Origin: Pseudomonadota bacterium
GTDB lineage: Bacteria; Pseudomonadota; Gammaproteobacteria; Xanthomonadales; Xanthomonadaceae
Length of the DNA stretch: 64,000 nt
Assembly (NCBI GenBank): GCA_021821195.1
Contig: JAKACT010000002.1
Span: 124,001-188,000 of the forward strand
Reading direction: 5' to 3'
The first letter of the stretch is position 1, and the number at the start of each line of letters is the position of its first letter. This document shows, piece after piece, positions 28,045 through 36,919 of this stretch. Under the pieces are notes generated by a model. The model searched no databases. It saw only the letters and a program-made list of their open reading frames with translations, and was not told where the DNA came from. Position numbers and translations under genes: made by a program.

Positions 28045-29262
28045 CTACGCTTTAACCGCAGGGTCAGACTTTAGTTCCACGCACACTCGCGCACTCCCGT
28101 CGAACGCCACCTGCCAGCCCAGCCGCTGCGCCAGCCGGTCGAGCAGGGCGGAGCCGGTGCCGGTGTCCGCGCGCACGGTGGTTGCGGCATCGATGCCGGC
28201 GTCTTCCGGCGACATGCGCAGGACGATGTGGCCGGGTTCCAATGCCATCTGCAGGGTGGCGTCGGTGTGCGGTTGCGCCAGCTTGCGCGCAAGCCCGGCG
28301 ACCAGCAGCACGGCTTCGCGCGGGGCGGTGTGCAGCTCGCCGTCGGCAGCGATGCTTGCGGTAATGCCGGGCTTGCCGGCCAGCGCGATCTCGGCCGCGT
28401 CCCGCAGCAGCTGCGCGGCCGCGAGGGTTTCGAGCTGCAGCGGGCGCCGCCGCGCGGCGGCGAGCATGGCTTCCAGCAGGCGTTGCATCTCGCCGGCGCC
28501 ACGTCCCAGCCGTGCATAGCGGGCGTGTTGTGCAGGCGATGCACCGTCGTCGTCCAGCAGCACTTCGGCCACGCCCTGGATCACCGCCAGCGGGGTGCGC
28601 AGTTCGTGGCTGGCGTCGGCCAGGAACGCCTGCTCGCGGGCGTCGGCATCGACCAGGCGCGCCTGGTAGCCGTCGATCGCCCGCGCCAACCGACCCAGGT
28701 CCTCGTCGCTGACGGCAGCGGCCAGCCGGGTGGGCTGCGGCTGCACCGGCAGCGCCTCCACGCCTTCGGCCAGCGCGCGCACGGGCTTCAGCGCGACCCC
28801 CGCCAGCCACCAGCCCAGCCAGCCGGCCAGCGCGGTGCAGGACAGCAGCATGGCCACCACCAGCAGGCGCAGGTGGCGCTCCATCGCTTCGATGTCGCCA
28901 AGGTCGATGACGAAGACCAGGCGGCCGGCGGCAGTATCGAACACGCCGACATGGGTGGCTTCGTCCTGCGGATCTTCGTGCACGCCGGGCGGGAAGCCGG
29001 CGTAGCCCCGCGGCAGCGCCGGGTCGTCGCCGCGGTAGCCGCGCAGGCGCTGGGTGCGCGGCAGCTGGGCGGGCAGGTGGTTGGCCAGGCGCAGGCCGTA
29101 GTCCTCGGCCTGGCCGCGCAGGATTTCGGTGGCCAGCACGTACTCGTTGTCCTCGGCGACCGCCAGCACGGTGACCGCGGCCAGCCCGCCCAGCAACAGG
29201 CCCAACAGGGAGGCCAGCAGGGTGAAGCGCTGCCGCAGCGACAGCGGGCGGCGCGCGCTCAT
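28045..29262 (-). CDS. Sensor histidine kinase with degenerate ATP-binding motifs
   Basis: A 405-residue inner-membrane sensor. Transmembrane segments at about 14-34 and 132-156 flank a periplasmic domain of about 95 residues. A HAMP-like linker follows, then a HisKA domain with His219 in ADASHELRTPLAV. The catalytic domain is short and atypical. The N-box position reads VAGLARKLAQPHT, with no Asn. The G1 motif reads EDAGID instead of DXGXG. Only a GTG-type G2 remnant remains. It may be a weak kinase or mainly a phosphatase. Its ATG overlaps the regulator stop (ATGA), so the pair is translated together. Confidence 0.85.
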   Translation of the reverse strand: MSARRPLSLRQRFTLLASLLGLLLGGLAAVTVLAVAEDNEYVLATEILRGQAEDYGLRLANHLPAQLPRTQRLRGYRGDDPALPRGYAGFPPGVHEDPQDEATHVGVFDTAAGRLVFVIDLGDIEAMERHLRLLVVAMLLSCTALAGWLGWWLAGVALKPVRALAEGVEALPVQPQPTRLAAAVSDEDLGRLARAIDGYQARLVDADAREQAFLADASHELRTPLAVIQGVAEVLLDDDGASPAQHARYARLGRGAGEMQRLLEAMLAAARRRPLQLETLAAAQLLRDAAEIALAGKPGITASIAADGELHTAPREAVLLVAGLARKLAQPHTDATLQMALEPGHIVLRMSPEDAGIDAATTVRADTGTGSALLDRLAQRLGWQVAFDGSARVCVELKSDPAVKA

Positions 29263-29966
29263 GCCGGCGCCACGATGCGGTAGCCCACGCCGCGCACCGA
29301 GTGCAGCAGCGGTTGCGCGAACGGGCGGTCGATCAGCGCGCGCAGTTCGTACACCTGCGTCTGCAACGCGGCCGTGTCGGCGCCGCCCGCGCCCCAGGCG
29401 CTTTCGATGAGGCGCGCGTGCGGCACGATGCGCGGCGCCTCGCGCAGCAGCGCGTCCAGCAGCGCGCCCTGCAGGCGGGTCAGCGGGATGTCGCGGCCTT
29501 CGCGGCGCGCCGTCAGCCTGTGCGGGTCGTAGCACAGCCCGGCATACCCCACTTCGCCCGCGGCCGGCCGGCCGCGCCTCTGCAGTGCGCGCAGGCGCGC
29601 CTCCAGCTCCGGCAACGCGAACGGCTTGACCAGGTAATCGTCGGCGCCCTCGGCAAAGCCTCGCAGCCGGTCGTCGAGGGTGTCGCGCGCGGTCAGCATC
29701 AGCACCGGCACGCCGTGGCCGGCCTCGCGCAGGCGACGGCACAGCGCCAGGCCGTCCAGGCGCGGCAGGCCCAGGTCCAGCACGACCGCGTCGAAGCCGC
29801 CCCGCAGCGCACGCGCCAGGCCGGCGACGCCATCGGCGCAATGGTCGACCTCGTGGCCGCGGCGCTCGAGGAAATCCCAGATGTTGGCGGCAATGTCGTG
29901 CTCGTCCTCGATCAGCAGGACGCGCAGACCGGGCGCGGGCAGGCCGGGCGGATGAAGGCTGGACAT
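29259..29966 (-). CDS. OmpR-family response regulator
   Basis: A 235-residue transcription regulator. The receiver domain (about 14-125) has the acidic pair Glu20-Asp21, phospho-acceptor Asp64 (VLDLGLPRLDG) and Lys114 (LVKPF). A winged-helix Trans_reg_C domain (about 140-232) ends SVRGVGYRI. Its gene is co-translated with the kinase gene downstream and divergent from the LtaS-type gene (115 bp apart), which is a natural target candidate. The ATG at 29966 starts the conserved part; an upstream in-frame extension looks non-coding. Confidence 0.92.
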   Translation of the reverse strand: MSSLHPPGLPAPGLRVLLIEDEHDIAANIWDFLERRGHEVDHCADGVAGLARALRGGFDAVVLDLGLPRLDGLALCRRLREAGHGVPVLMLTARDTLDDRLRGFAEGADDYLVKPFALPELEARLRALQRRGRPAAGEVGYAGLCYDPHRLTARREGRDIPLTRLQGALLDALLREAPRIVPHARLIESAWGAGGADTAALQTQVYELRALIDRPFAQPLLHSVRGVGYRIVAPA

Positions 29967-30081
29967 GGCGGATAGCCTGCCACCGCCGCCGCGCGCGGTG
30001 TTAACGAGCGGCTGAGATTCGGCTGAGGCGCGCTTACCAGCGGCACCGCAGGCTGCCGGCACCGCGATCGCCCGTCTGCCC

Positions 30082-32049
30082 ATGCCCGCATCCCTGCTCC
30101 GCCCGTTCGACCGCTTCCGCCCCCTGCTGTGGCTGGTCGCCTGCTTCCTGGTCGTCTCCGCACTGACCCGGCTGGTTTTGCTGGCCGCTACCGGCGCCGG
30201 GGTGCCGGCATCACCGCGGCTGTGGGGGTATCTGTTCGCTGTCGGCCTGGGCTACGACCTGCTGGCCGCGCTGTACTTCGCGCTGCCGCTGCTGTTGCTG
30301 CTGTGGCTGCTGCCCGCCGGCTGGCTGCTGCGCCGGCGCGGGCGGCTGGCGGTCGGCGCCCTATGCCTGTTGTTGCTGTTCGTGCTGCTGTTCGTGGCGG
30401 TGGCCGAATGGACGTTCTGGGAGGAGTTCCAGGCCCGCTTCAACTTCATCGCGGTGGACTACCTCGTCTACACCACCGAGGTGATCGGCAACATCCGCCA
30501 GTCCTACCCGGTGGGGCTGATCCTGTCCGCGGTGGCCGTGCTCGCGCTAGGCAGCTTCGCCGCCACCCGCCGCTGGCGGCGCGTGGCGCGCGACGAAGCC
30601 GGATTCGCCGCGCGCACCGTGGTGGTGGTGGCCTGGCTGGCGGCCAGCGCGCTGGGCACCTGGCTGGTCAGCGGCGAGATGAAGGACCGCACCGGCAACG
30701 CCTACGTCAACGAGTTGGCCGGCAACGGCATCTACCAGTTCTTCTCCGCCTACCGCAGCGCTTCGCTCGACTACCCGCGCTACTACCGCACCGTGCCGAT
30801 CGACGAAGCCTGGGCGCAGGTACGCGCGCAGGTCGCCACGCCCGATGCCACCTTCTTCGGCCCCACCGGCATCGCCCGCCGCATCCACAACCCGGCGCTC
30901 GAGCGGCGCATGAACGTGGTGCTGATCAGCGTGGAAAGCCTGTCCGCGGAATATTCCGGCAGCTATGGCCGCAAGGATTCGCTGACCCCCAACCTGGACG
31001 CACTGACCCCACGCAGCCTACTGCTTGCCGACCTGTGGGCCACCGGCACCCGCACCGTGCGCGGGCTGGAGGCGCTGTCGCTGTCGGTGCCGCCCACCCC
31101 GGGCGAATCCATCGTCCGCCGCGAGCACAACGAAGGCCTGGCCACGCTGGGCGAGGTGTTCCGCGGCAAGGGCTACCACGCCATGTTCCTGTACGGCGGC
31201 TACGGCGCGTTCGATGACATGAACCGATTCTTCGGCCACAACGGCTACGACGTCCACGACCGCACCGACATCCCCGACAAGGAGATCCACCACGAGAACG
31301 TCTGGGGCGTGGCCGACGAAGATCTTTACAGCATGGCGATGCAGCATTTCGATGCCGACGCCGCGGCCGGCAAGCCGTTCTTCGCCCACCTGATGACCAC
31401 CTCCAACCACCGCCCGTACACCTTCCCCGCAGGCCGCGGACCGTGGCCGCAGGGCAAGCGCGAGAGCGCGGTGGCCTATACCGACTGGGCAATCGGCGAT
31501 TTCCTGCGCCGCGCCAGCGGCAAGCCGTGGTTCCGCAACACCCTGTTCGTGATCACCGCCGACCACTGCGCGTCCAGCGCCGGCATCGCTGCCCTGCCGG
31601 CCTTCCGCTACCGCATCCCGCTTTGGTTCTACGCGCCCGGCGGGCAGTTGGCGCCAGGCCGGATGGAGCGCCGGGTCAGCCAGATCGACATCGCGCCTAC
31701 CGTGCTGGGCCTGCTGGGCATGGACTACGACAGTCGCTTCTACGGCGTGGACGTCTTGCAGCAACCCTTCGGTCGCGAGCGCGCCTTCATCGGCACTTAC
31801 CAGCTGCTGGGCTACCTGCGCGACGACAAACTGGTGCAGCTCTCGCCGCACCGCAAGGTGGACACGCTGCGGCCGGCCTACGCACGCGACGTCGCGCAGC
31901 CCGAACTGCCGGAAGACCCCGCGCTGACCCTGCAGGCGATCAGCGACTACCAGACCGCCGCCGCCGCGTTCGCCGACGGCTCGATGACGCAGGCGGCGCT
32001 GGAACGCGAAGCCCGCGCCGCTGCCGTGGCGGGCGCAGGCTCCCGCTAA
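30082..32049 (+). CDS. LtaS-type sulfatase-fold membrane protein
   Basis: A 655-residue protein of the LTA synthase/alkaline phosphatase superfamily. Five or so transmembrane helices (about 12-190) precede a periplasmic sulfatase domain. Conserved metal and nucleophile motifs are visible: VLISVESLSAEYSG, GTRTVRGLEAL with the presumed nucleophilic Thr, and VITADHC near 495. Gram-negative members transfer phosphoglycerol or phosphoethanolamine to periplasmic glycans or lipids. The substrate here is unknown. It is divergent from the two-component pair, suggesting control by that system. Confidence 0.88.
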   Translation: MPASLLRPFDRFRPLLWLVACFLVVSALTRLVLLAATGAGVPASPRLWGYLFAVGLGYDLLAALYFALPLLLLLWLLPAGWLLRRRGRLAVGALCLLLLFVLLFVAVAEWTFWEEFQARFNFIAVDYLVYTTEVIGNIRQSYPVGLILSAVAVLALGSFAATRRWRRVARDEAGFAARTVVVVAWLAASALGTWLVSGEMKDRTGNAYVNELAGNGIYQFFSAYRSASLDYPRYYRTVPIDEAWAQVRAQVATPDATFFGPTGIARRIHNPALERRMNVVLISVESLSAEYSGSYGRKDSLTPNLDALTPRSLLLADLWATGTRTVRGLEALSLSVPPTPGESIVRREHNEGLATLGEVFRGKGYHAMFLYGGYGAFDDMNRFFGHNGYDVHDRTDIPDKEIHHENVWGVADEDLYSMAMQHFDADAAAGKPFFAHLMTTSNHRPYTFPAGRGPWPQGKRESAVAYTDWAIGDFLRRASGKPWFRNTLFVITADHCASSAGIAALPAFRYRIPLWFYAPGGQLAPGRMERRVSQIDIAPTVLGLLGMDYDSRFYGVDVLQQPFGRERAFIGTYQLLGYLRDDKLVQLSPHRKVDTLRPAYARDVAQPELPEDPALTLQAISDYQTAAAAFADGSMTQAALEREARAAAVAGAGSR

Positions 32050-32128
32050 CGCCGCACCGGCGGGCGCGGCCGTGGGCCCGGCGGGTGCGGCCGGCATAAT
32101 GCGCGGCCACCCTTCGCTGGAGCCGCCC

Positions 32129-32800
32129 ATGCTGCTGGACACCGTCGAACACGAAACCGGTCCGGACCCGCGATGGTGCGTGCTGTGGCTGCACGGCCTC
32201 GGTGCCGACGGCCATGATTTCGCGCCGATCGTGCCGGAACTGGTGCGCCGCGAGTGGCCGGCGCTGCGCTTCGTGTTCCCGCATGCGCCGGTGCGCGCGG
32301 TCACCATCAACGGCGGCGCGCGGATGCGTGCGTGGTACGACATCCGCGACTTCGACCTGGCCAACCGCGCCGACCTGGAAGGCGTGGACGCATCGGTGGC
32401 GCAGGTCGAGGCGCTGATCGCGCGCGAGGCCGGGCGCGGCATCCCACCGGAGCGGCTGCTGCTGGCGGGCTTCTCGCAAGGCGGCGCGATCACGCTGGCG
32501 GCCGGGCTGGCGCGCGCGCAGCCGCTGGCCGGGCTGGTCGCCCTGTCCACCTACCTGCCGATGCCGCTGGCGCTAGCACGGCAGCGGCTGCAGCCGGCAG
32601 CCGCCGCGCAGCCGCTGTTCATGGCCCACGGCAGCTTCGACCCGGTGGTGCCGGTCGCCGCGGGCGAAGCCGGGATGCAGGCGCTGCGCGGCTTCGGCTT
32701 CGACCCGCAGTGGCACCGTTACCCGATGCAGCACCAGGTCTGCGCCGAGGAGATCGCCGACCTGGCCGACTGGATCGGCGCGCGCCTGGCCGCCGGTTGA
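32129..32800 (+). CDS. Carboxylesterase/phospholipase of the α/β-hydrolase fold
   Basis: A 223-residue cytoplasmic esterase of the YtpA/EstB (phospholipase/carboxylesterase, PF02230) family. The catalytic triad is visible: Ser116 in GFSQGG, Asp171 in GSFDPVVP and His202 in MQHQVC. The oxyanion region is WLHGLGADGHDF. At 223 residues it has normal length. The ATG at 32129 has GGAG 6 bases upstream. The in-frame ATG at 32099 is less likely. Confidence 0.92.
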   Translation: MLLDTVEHETGPDPRWCVLWLHGLGADGHDFAPIVPELVRREWPALRFVFPHAPVRAVTINGGARMRAWYDIRDFDLANRADLEGVDASVAQVEALIAREAGRGIPPERLLLAGFSQGGAITLAAGLARAQPLAGLVALSTYLPMPLALARQRLQPAAAAQPLFMAHGSFDPVVPVAAGEAGMQALRGFGFDPQWHRYPMQHQVCAEEIADLADWIGARLAAG

Positions 32801-32869
32801 GGTGACGCGCGCCACACCGCGCGGCTACCATCGCCGCCAGGGCCGGGCGCTGCCGGGGAGAGACACGCC

Positions 32870-33616
32870 ATGACCGCAACCGCGTTGCGCGTGCTGATCG
32901 TCGACGACGAGCCGCTGGCACGGGCGCGGCTGCGCGCGCTGCTGGAGGCGCAGCCGGGCGTGCAGGTGATCGGCGAGGCCGGCGACGGCGAGACGGCGCT
33001 GGCGGCCTGTGCCGCCGAGGCCCCGGAGCTGGTGTTGCTGGACATCGCCATGCCCGGCATCGACGGGTTGGAGACCGCGCGCCGGCTGGGTGCGCTGCAG
33101 CCGCGGCCGGCCATCGTGTTCTGCACCGCGTTCGACGCGCATGCGCTGTCGGCGTTCGAGGCGCAGGCGCTGGACTACCTGGTCAAGCCGGTGCGCGGCG
33201 AACGCCTGGCCGCGGCGCTGGACAAGGTGCGCACCTTCCTGGCCGGGCGCGCGCGCCAGCAGGACGGCGCACCGCCGGGGCCGCCGCGCAGCCACCTGTG
33301 CGCGCGCCTGCGCGGCAGCCTGCGGCTGATCGCGGTCGAGGACATCCGTTACCTGCAGGCCGACGAGAAGTACGTGGTGGTGCACCACGCCCGCGGCGAG
33401 GACCTGATCGAGGAATCGCTGAAGTCGCTGGAGGCGGAGTTCCCCACCCGCTTCATCCGCATCCACCGCAACTGCCTGGTGGCCCGCGACGAGATCGTCG
33501 AGTTGCAGCGCGCGCCGGACGGCCAGGTGCATGCGGTGCTGCGCCACGTGGCAACGCCGCTAGAGGTCAGCCGGCGTTGCCTATCGCAGCTGCGCGACAC
33601 GCTGCGCCACCTGTAA
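32870..33616 (+). CDS. LytTR-family response regulator (AlgR-like)
   Basis: A 248-residue regulator. The receiver domain (about 6-120) has Asp12-Asp13, phospho-acceptor Asp58 (VLLDIAMPGIDG) and Lys in YLVKPV. A LytTR DNA-binding domain (about 145-245) carries RYLQADEKYVVVHH and RFIRIHRNCLVAR. In xanthomonads and pseudomonads AlgR-type regulators control alginate, twitching or exopolysaccharide genes. No cognate kinase gene is adjacent in this window. It converges on mlaA, with 13 bp between the stops. Confidence 0.92.
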   Translation: MTATALRVLIVDDEPLARARLRALLEAQPGVQVIGEAGDGETALAACAAEAPELVLLDIAMPGIDGLETARRLGALQPRPAIVFCTAFDAHALSAFEAQALDYLVKPVRGERLAAALDKVRTFLAGRARQQDGAPPGPPRSHLCARLRGSLRLIAVEDIRYLQADEKYVVVHHARGEDLIEESLKSLEAEFPTRFIRIHRNCLVARDEIVELQRAPDGQVHAVLRHVATPLEVSRRCLSQLRDTLRHL

Positions 33617-33629
33617 CGGCGCACACCGC

Positions 33630-34628
33630 TCAGGGACGCGTCGGCGCGGGCTCGGCTTCCATCAGGTAGGCGGGCAGCGATTCGTTGCCCTCGTCGCGCT
33701 CGCTGCGGTCGGCCTCCACCAGGTAGCGACGGCGCGCCAGCCAGGCATCGCGGGTCAGCACGTACTCGTCCGGCGCGGCCTCGCGCAGTTCATCCAGCGA
33801 CAGCAGGCCGGAGCGCACGTCGGTCAGCCACAGCGCCTCCAGCGATAACCGCGTGCGGTCGTGCTCGACATAGGTCATCGGCGCCATCGAGGTATCGCCG
33901 ACCGCACCCACCGCGTCGCGCACGGTGCGCGGGCCGAGGAAGGGCAGCTCCAGGTAGCGCGACTCGCGCCAACCCCAGCGCGCCAGCGTGCGGCCGAAGT
34001 CGGCGCCATGGCGGTGCATCTTCAGCGCCTTGGTGGCGGGATCGAACACCCCGCCAAGGCCACCGATGGTATTCACCAAGAACCGCCCCAGCGTCTCCAC
34101 CGATTCGCGCGGGCGCCCCTGCAGCAGCAGGTTGCCGAACGCCAGCGGGGCGCTGAGGTTGTCGAAGAAGTTGCTGACCCCGGCGCGCACCGGCGCCGGC
34201 ACGATCTTCACGTAGCCACGCGCCAGCGGGCGCATGAAGCCCTGATCGATGGCGCTATTGAACGCGTGCACGCGCCGGTTCATCGGCTCCCACGGGTCCA
34301 GCGCGGCGAAGCTGTCGCCGCCGTTGGCGCTGGCCGATGCAGCGTCGTCGCCGTAGATGGCGGCGAAGTCCTCGTCGGTGGCCGCATTGGCGGGCGGTTC
34401 GACGGCAGCAATGGCTGCAGCCGGGGCATCGGCCGCGTCCGGTGCGATGGCCGGCGCGGATTCGGCCGGGGCCGACGGCGCTGCTTCGGTGGCTGGCGCC
34501 TCCGCGACCGCGGCCTCGACCACGGTGTCGGCCGGCACCCCGGACGCAGCGCGCGGCGCCGGCTGGGTGGCACAGCCGGCGGTGGCCAGCAGCAGGCCAA
34601 GCACGGCGCCGGTAAGCAGGCGGTTCAT
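33630..34628 (-). CDS. mlaA: MlaA family outer-membrane lipoprotein
   Basis: Outer-membrane part of the Mla system, which removes phospholipids from the outer leaflet. A signal peptide with lipobox ATAGC puts the lipidated Cys at about residue 19. An Ala/Pro-rich linker of about 80 residues follows, longer than in E. coli. The VacJ/MlaA domain then begins at DPWEPMNRRVHAFN (about 112-125). It is 332 residues long. It is the last gene of the operon mlaFEDCBA and overlaps mlaB by 4 bp, whereas in E. coli it is unlinked. Confidence 0.93.
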   Translation of the reverse strand: MNRLLTGAVLGLLLATAGCATQPAPRAASGVPADTVVEAAVAEAPATEAAPSAPAESAPAIAPDAADAPAAAIAAVEPPANAATDEDFAAIYGDDAASASANGGDSFAALDPWEPMNRRVHAFNSAIDQGFMRPLARGYVKIVPAPVRAGVSNFFDNLSAPLAFGNLLLQGRPRESVETLGRFLVNTIGGLGGVFDPATKALKMHRHGADFGRTLARWGWRESRYLELPFLGPRTVRDAVGAVGDTSMAPMTYVEHDRTRLSLEALWLTDVRSGLLSLDELREAAPDEYVLTRDAWLARRRYLVEADRSERDEGNESLPAYLMEAEPAPTRP

Positions 34629-34927
34629 ACGGTTCCTTGCGCGCGGAGCAGGTCCGCGTTCATACGGTAGGCGGCGCACAAGCCGGCCAACCCGGGCGGC
34701 TGGCCTTCGATGCGCCGGGTCGCCTGCGGCAGGCGGTCAGCCAGCTCCGCCAGCAGGGCCAGGCCGGCGCTGTCCAACGCCTCGACCGCGTGCAGGTCGA
34801 GTCCCTGCACGCCGTCCAGCGCGGCCAGCGCCTGCGGCCACACGGCGGCGACGCTGGCGCGGTCCAGCCGGCCGCGCAGGCGCAGCAGCGTGCCCGCGCG
34901 CTCGACGGTCGCCTCAGCGGCTGCCAT
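34625..34927 (-). CDS. mlaB: STAS-domain protein MlaB
   Basis: A 100-residue STAS domain protein, the cytoplasmic accessory subunit that binds MlaF in the Mla transporter. It shows the STAS β-strand/helix pattern (LDLHAVEALDSAGLALLAEL, with the conserved DSAG at about 52-55). Its start overlaps mlaC by 14 bp and its end overlaps mlaA by 4 bp. Sequence conservation is low, so the assignment leans on position. Confidence 0.85.
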   Translation of the reverse strand: MAAAEATVERAGTLLRLRGRLDRASVAAVWPQALAALDGVQGLDLHAVEALDSAGLALLAELADRLPQATRRIEGQPPGLAGLCAAYRMNADLLRAQGTV

Positions 34928-35561
34928 TGCCGGCGGTAGCGGTCTTGAGGCTGCCGTTGCGCAGGTCGGCGGCGACCTGGGCGATGCCCTTCTGCCGCAG
35001 CGGGGTGTCGAACTGGCCGCGGAAGGTCTGCACGTAGGACACGCCTTCGATCATCACGTCGAAGATCTTCCAGCCGCCGTTGTTGCGGACCAGGTAGTCC
35101 ACCGGCACCGGCGCGCCGTTGTCGCGCAGCAGCTCGGTGGACACCTTCACGCCGCGCCCGCCGGGCAGTGCGGTCTCGCCCTTCAGGCGCAGCCGCGGCT
35201 TGCCTTCGAAGTCGAGCAGGGCGGCGCCGTAGCGCTGCATCAGGTTGTCCACCATGGCGTCGGCGAACAGCTTGATGTCGGCCTCGCTGGCACCGCGGCC
35301 GTGCGCGCCCAGCACCAGCCGGGCGGCGTACATGCTGTCGAAGCTGCCGCGCAGTTCGGTGTCGATGAAGCTGCGCAGGGCGGCCGGGTTCTTGCGGAAC
35401 TCGGCGCGGCGCTGCTGCAGGGTGGCGAGGATGCGGCCGCCGTTGGCGACCACCTGCTGGCCCGGGGTGGCGGCAGCCTGCTGGGCCTGGGCGGCCAGCG
35501 GCGTCACCGCCAGCAGGGGCGCCGCGACGGCGATCGACAGGGACAGGATCAGGGACTTCAT
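34914..35561 (-). CDS. mlaC: MlaC family periplasmic phospholipid carrier
   Basis: A 215-residue periplasmic shuttle that carries phospholipid between MlaA at the outer membrane and the MlaFEDB complex. A Sec signal peptide ending near PLAAQA (about 21-26) precedes the MlaC/Ttg2D domain (about 35-200), with YFN-type segments replaced here by FIDTELRGSF and RNNGGWKIFDVMIEGVSYV. Overlaps of 4 bp with mlaD and 14 bp with mlaB show tight coupling. Confidence 0.94.
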   Translation of the reverse strand: MKSLILSLSIAVAAPLLAVTPLAAQAQQAAATPGQQVVANGGRILATLQQRRAEFRKNPAALRSFIDTELRGSFDSMYAARLVLGAHGRGASEADIKLFADAMVDNLMQRYGAALLDFEGKPRLRLKGETALPGGRGVKVSTELLRDNGAPVPVDYLVRNNGGWKIFDVMIEGVSYVQTFRGQFDTPLRQKGIAQVAADLRNGSLKTATAGNGSR

Positions 35562-36076
35562 GGGGTGGTTTCCGTGGGGGACGGGGAGCTGGTGCTGTTG
35601 GCATCGGCCGGCGCGGACGCGCCGCCGCCGCCGAACATGTACTTGCCGGCGAGCTGGATCAGATCCACCGCCGGCTGGGTGTAGGCGATTTCCTCGCCAG
35701 GCTTGAGGTTTTCCGGGTCGCCGCCGGGCTGCAGGCCGATGTAGCTCTCGCCCAGCAGGCCGCTGGTGAAGATGCCGGCGGAGGTGTCGGCGGGCAGCTG
35801 GTAGCGGCGGTCGATATCCAGCGTCACCACCGCGTCGAAGCGCTTGGGGTCGAGGTCGATCTTCGCCACCCGGCCCACCGCCACGCCGCCGATCCGCACC
35901 GGCGCCTGCAGCCGCAGCTGGCCGAGGGTGGAGAAGCGCGCGGCCAGCGGATAGGTGTCGCCGCCGCCGCCGAACTGGCGGTTGGTCGAGGCGAAGGCCA
36001 GCACCAGCAGCGATGCCAGCGCCAGCAGCAGGAACGCACCGACCGCGAATTCGAGCCTGGGGCCACGGATTGCCAT
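35558..36076 (-). CDS. mlaD: MlaD family MCE-domain protein
   Basis: A 172-residue inner-membrane-anchored MCE protein that forms the periplasmic hexameric ring of the Mla transporter. One transmembrane helix (about 12-31) and an MCE domain (about 38-115: RIGGVAVGRV ... GLLGESYIGLQPG) are seen. The tail is Ser/Pro-rich. The ATG at 36076 starts MAIRGPRLEFAVGAF, typical of the family. Confidence 0.95.
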   Translation of the reverse strand: MAIRGPRLEFAVGAFLLLALASLLVLAFASTNRQFGGGGDTYPLAARFSTLGQLRLQAPVRIGGVAVGRVAKIDLDPKRFDAVVTLDIDRRYQLPADTSAGIFTSGLLGESYIGLQPGGDPENLKPGEEIAYTQPAVDLIQLAGKYMFGGGGASAPADANSTSSPSPTETTP

Positions 36077-36169
36077 TGATCTACCTCTGTCCAAACTTGC
36101 CGGGCATGGGCAACGCCCCGGTGTTGCGTTGAACCTCCGCGCAGCGATGCGCGGAGGCATGGGAATGGA

Positions 36170-36919
36170 TTACTGGAACAGCAGCGCGGACATCACGAAA
36201 TTCAGCATCAGCACCAGCAGCGAGGCGTTGACCACCGCGCGGGTGGTGGCCACCGAGGTGCCCTCGATGGTGGGTTCGGCATGGAAGCCGGAATGCGAGG
36301 CCACCAGCGCCGCGGTGCCGCCGAACACGGCCGACTTCAGCAGCGCCACGCCGAAGTCGTCCCACGCATCCACGCTGTTCTGCAGCGCCGACCAGAAGGT
36401 GCCGTTGTCGAGGCCGAGGATGCGCACCGCCTCGAACCAGCTGGCGGCGATCGCCAGCGAGCAGAAGAAGCCGGTCAGCAGCGGCACGCACAGCACCGCC
36501 GCCCAGAAGCGCGGCGCCACCGCCTTGGCCAGCGGATCGATCGCCATCAGCTCCAGCGCCTTGATCTGGTCGGTGGCGCGCATCAGCCCCAACTCGGCCG
36601 AGATCGAGCTGCCGGCGCGGCCGATGAACAGCAGCGCGGTCAGCACCGGGCCCAGCTCGCGATACAGCGACAGCCCCAGCAACGTGGACAGCGCGTCGGA
36701 GGCGCCGAAGGTCTGCAGCGTGCGGTAGCCCTGCAGGGTCAGCACCAGGCCGACGAAGGCGCCGCCCACCGCGATGATCGGCAGCGAGCGCGCGCCGACC
36801 TTGTAGATCTCCTTGACCAGCTCGGCCAGGAAGTCGGCGCTCGGGCGCGAGGCGCGCAGCACGGACAGCGAGAACAGCCCGGCACGGCCGAGCGCACGCA
36901 TCGAGGCGACCACGGGCAT
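36170..36919 (-). CDS. mlaE: MlaE family ABC-transporter permease
   Basis: A 249-residue permease with about five membrane helices. Characteristic MlaE sequences include GGAFVGLVLTLQGY (about 52-65), the FIGRAGSSISAELGLMRATD coupling region, and the segment ending QIKALELMAIDPL. It pairs with MlaF. Its ATG overlaps the mlaF stop by one base (TGATG). A 93-bp gap separates it from mlaD, the only sizeable gap in the operon. Confidence 0.96.
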   Translation of the reverse strand: MPVVASMRALGRAGLFSLSVLRASRPSADFLAELVKEIYKVGARSLPIIAVGGAFVGLVLTLQGYRTLQTFGASDALSTLLGLSLYRELGPVLTALLFIGRAGSSISAELGLMRATDQIKALELMAIDPLAKAVAPRFWAAVLCVPLLTGFFCSLAIAASWFEAVRILGLDNGTFWSALQNSVDAWDDFGVALLKSAVFGGTAALVASHSGFHAEPTIEGTSVATTRAVVNASLLVLMLNFVMSALLFQ

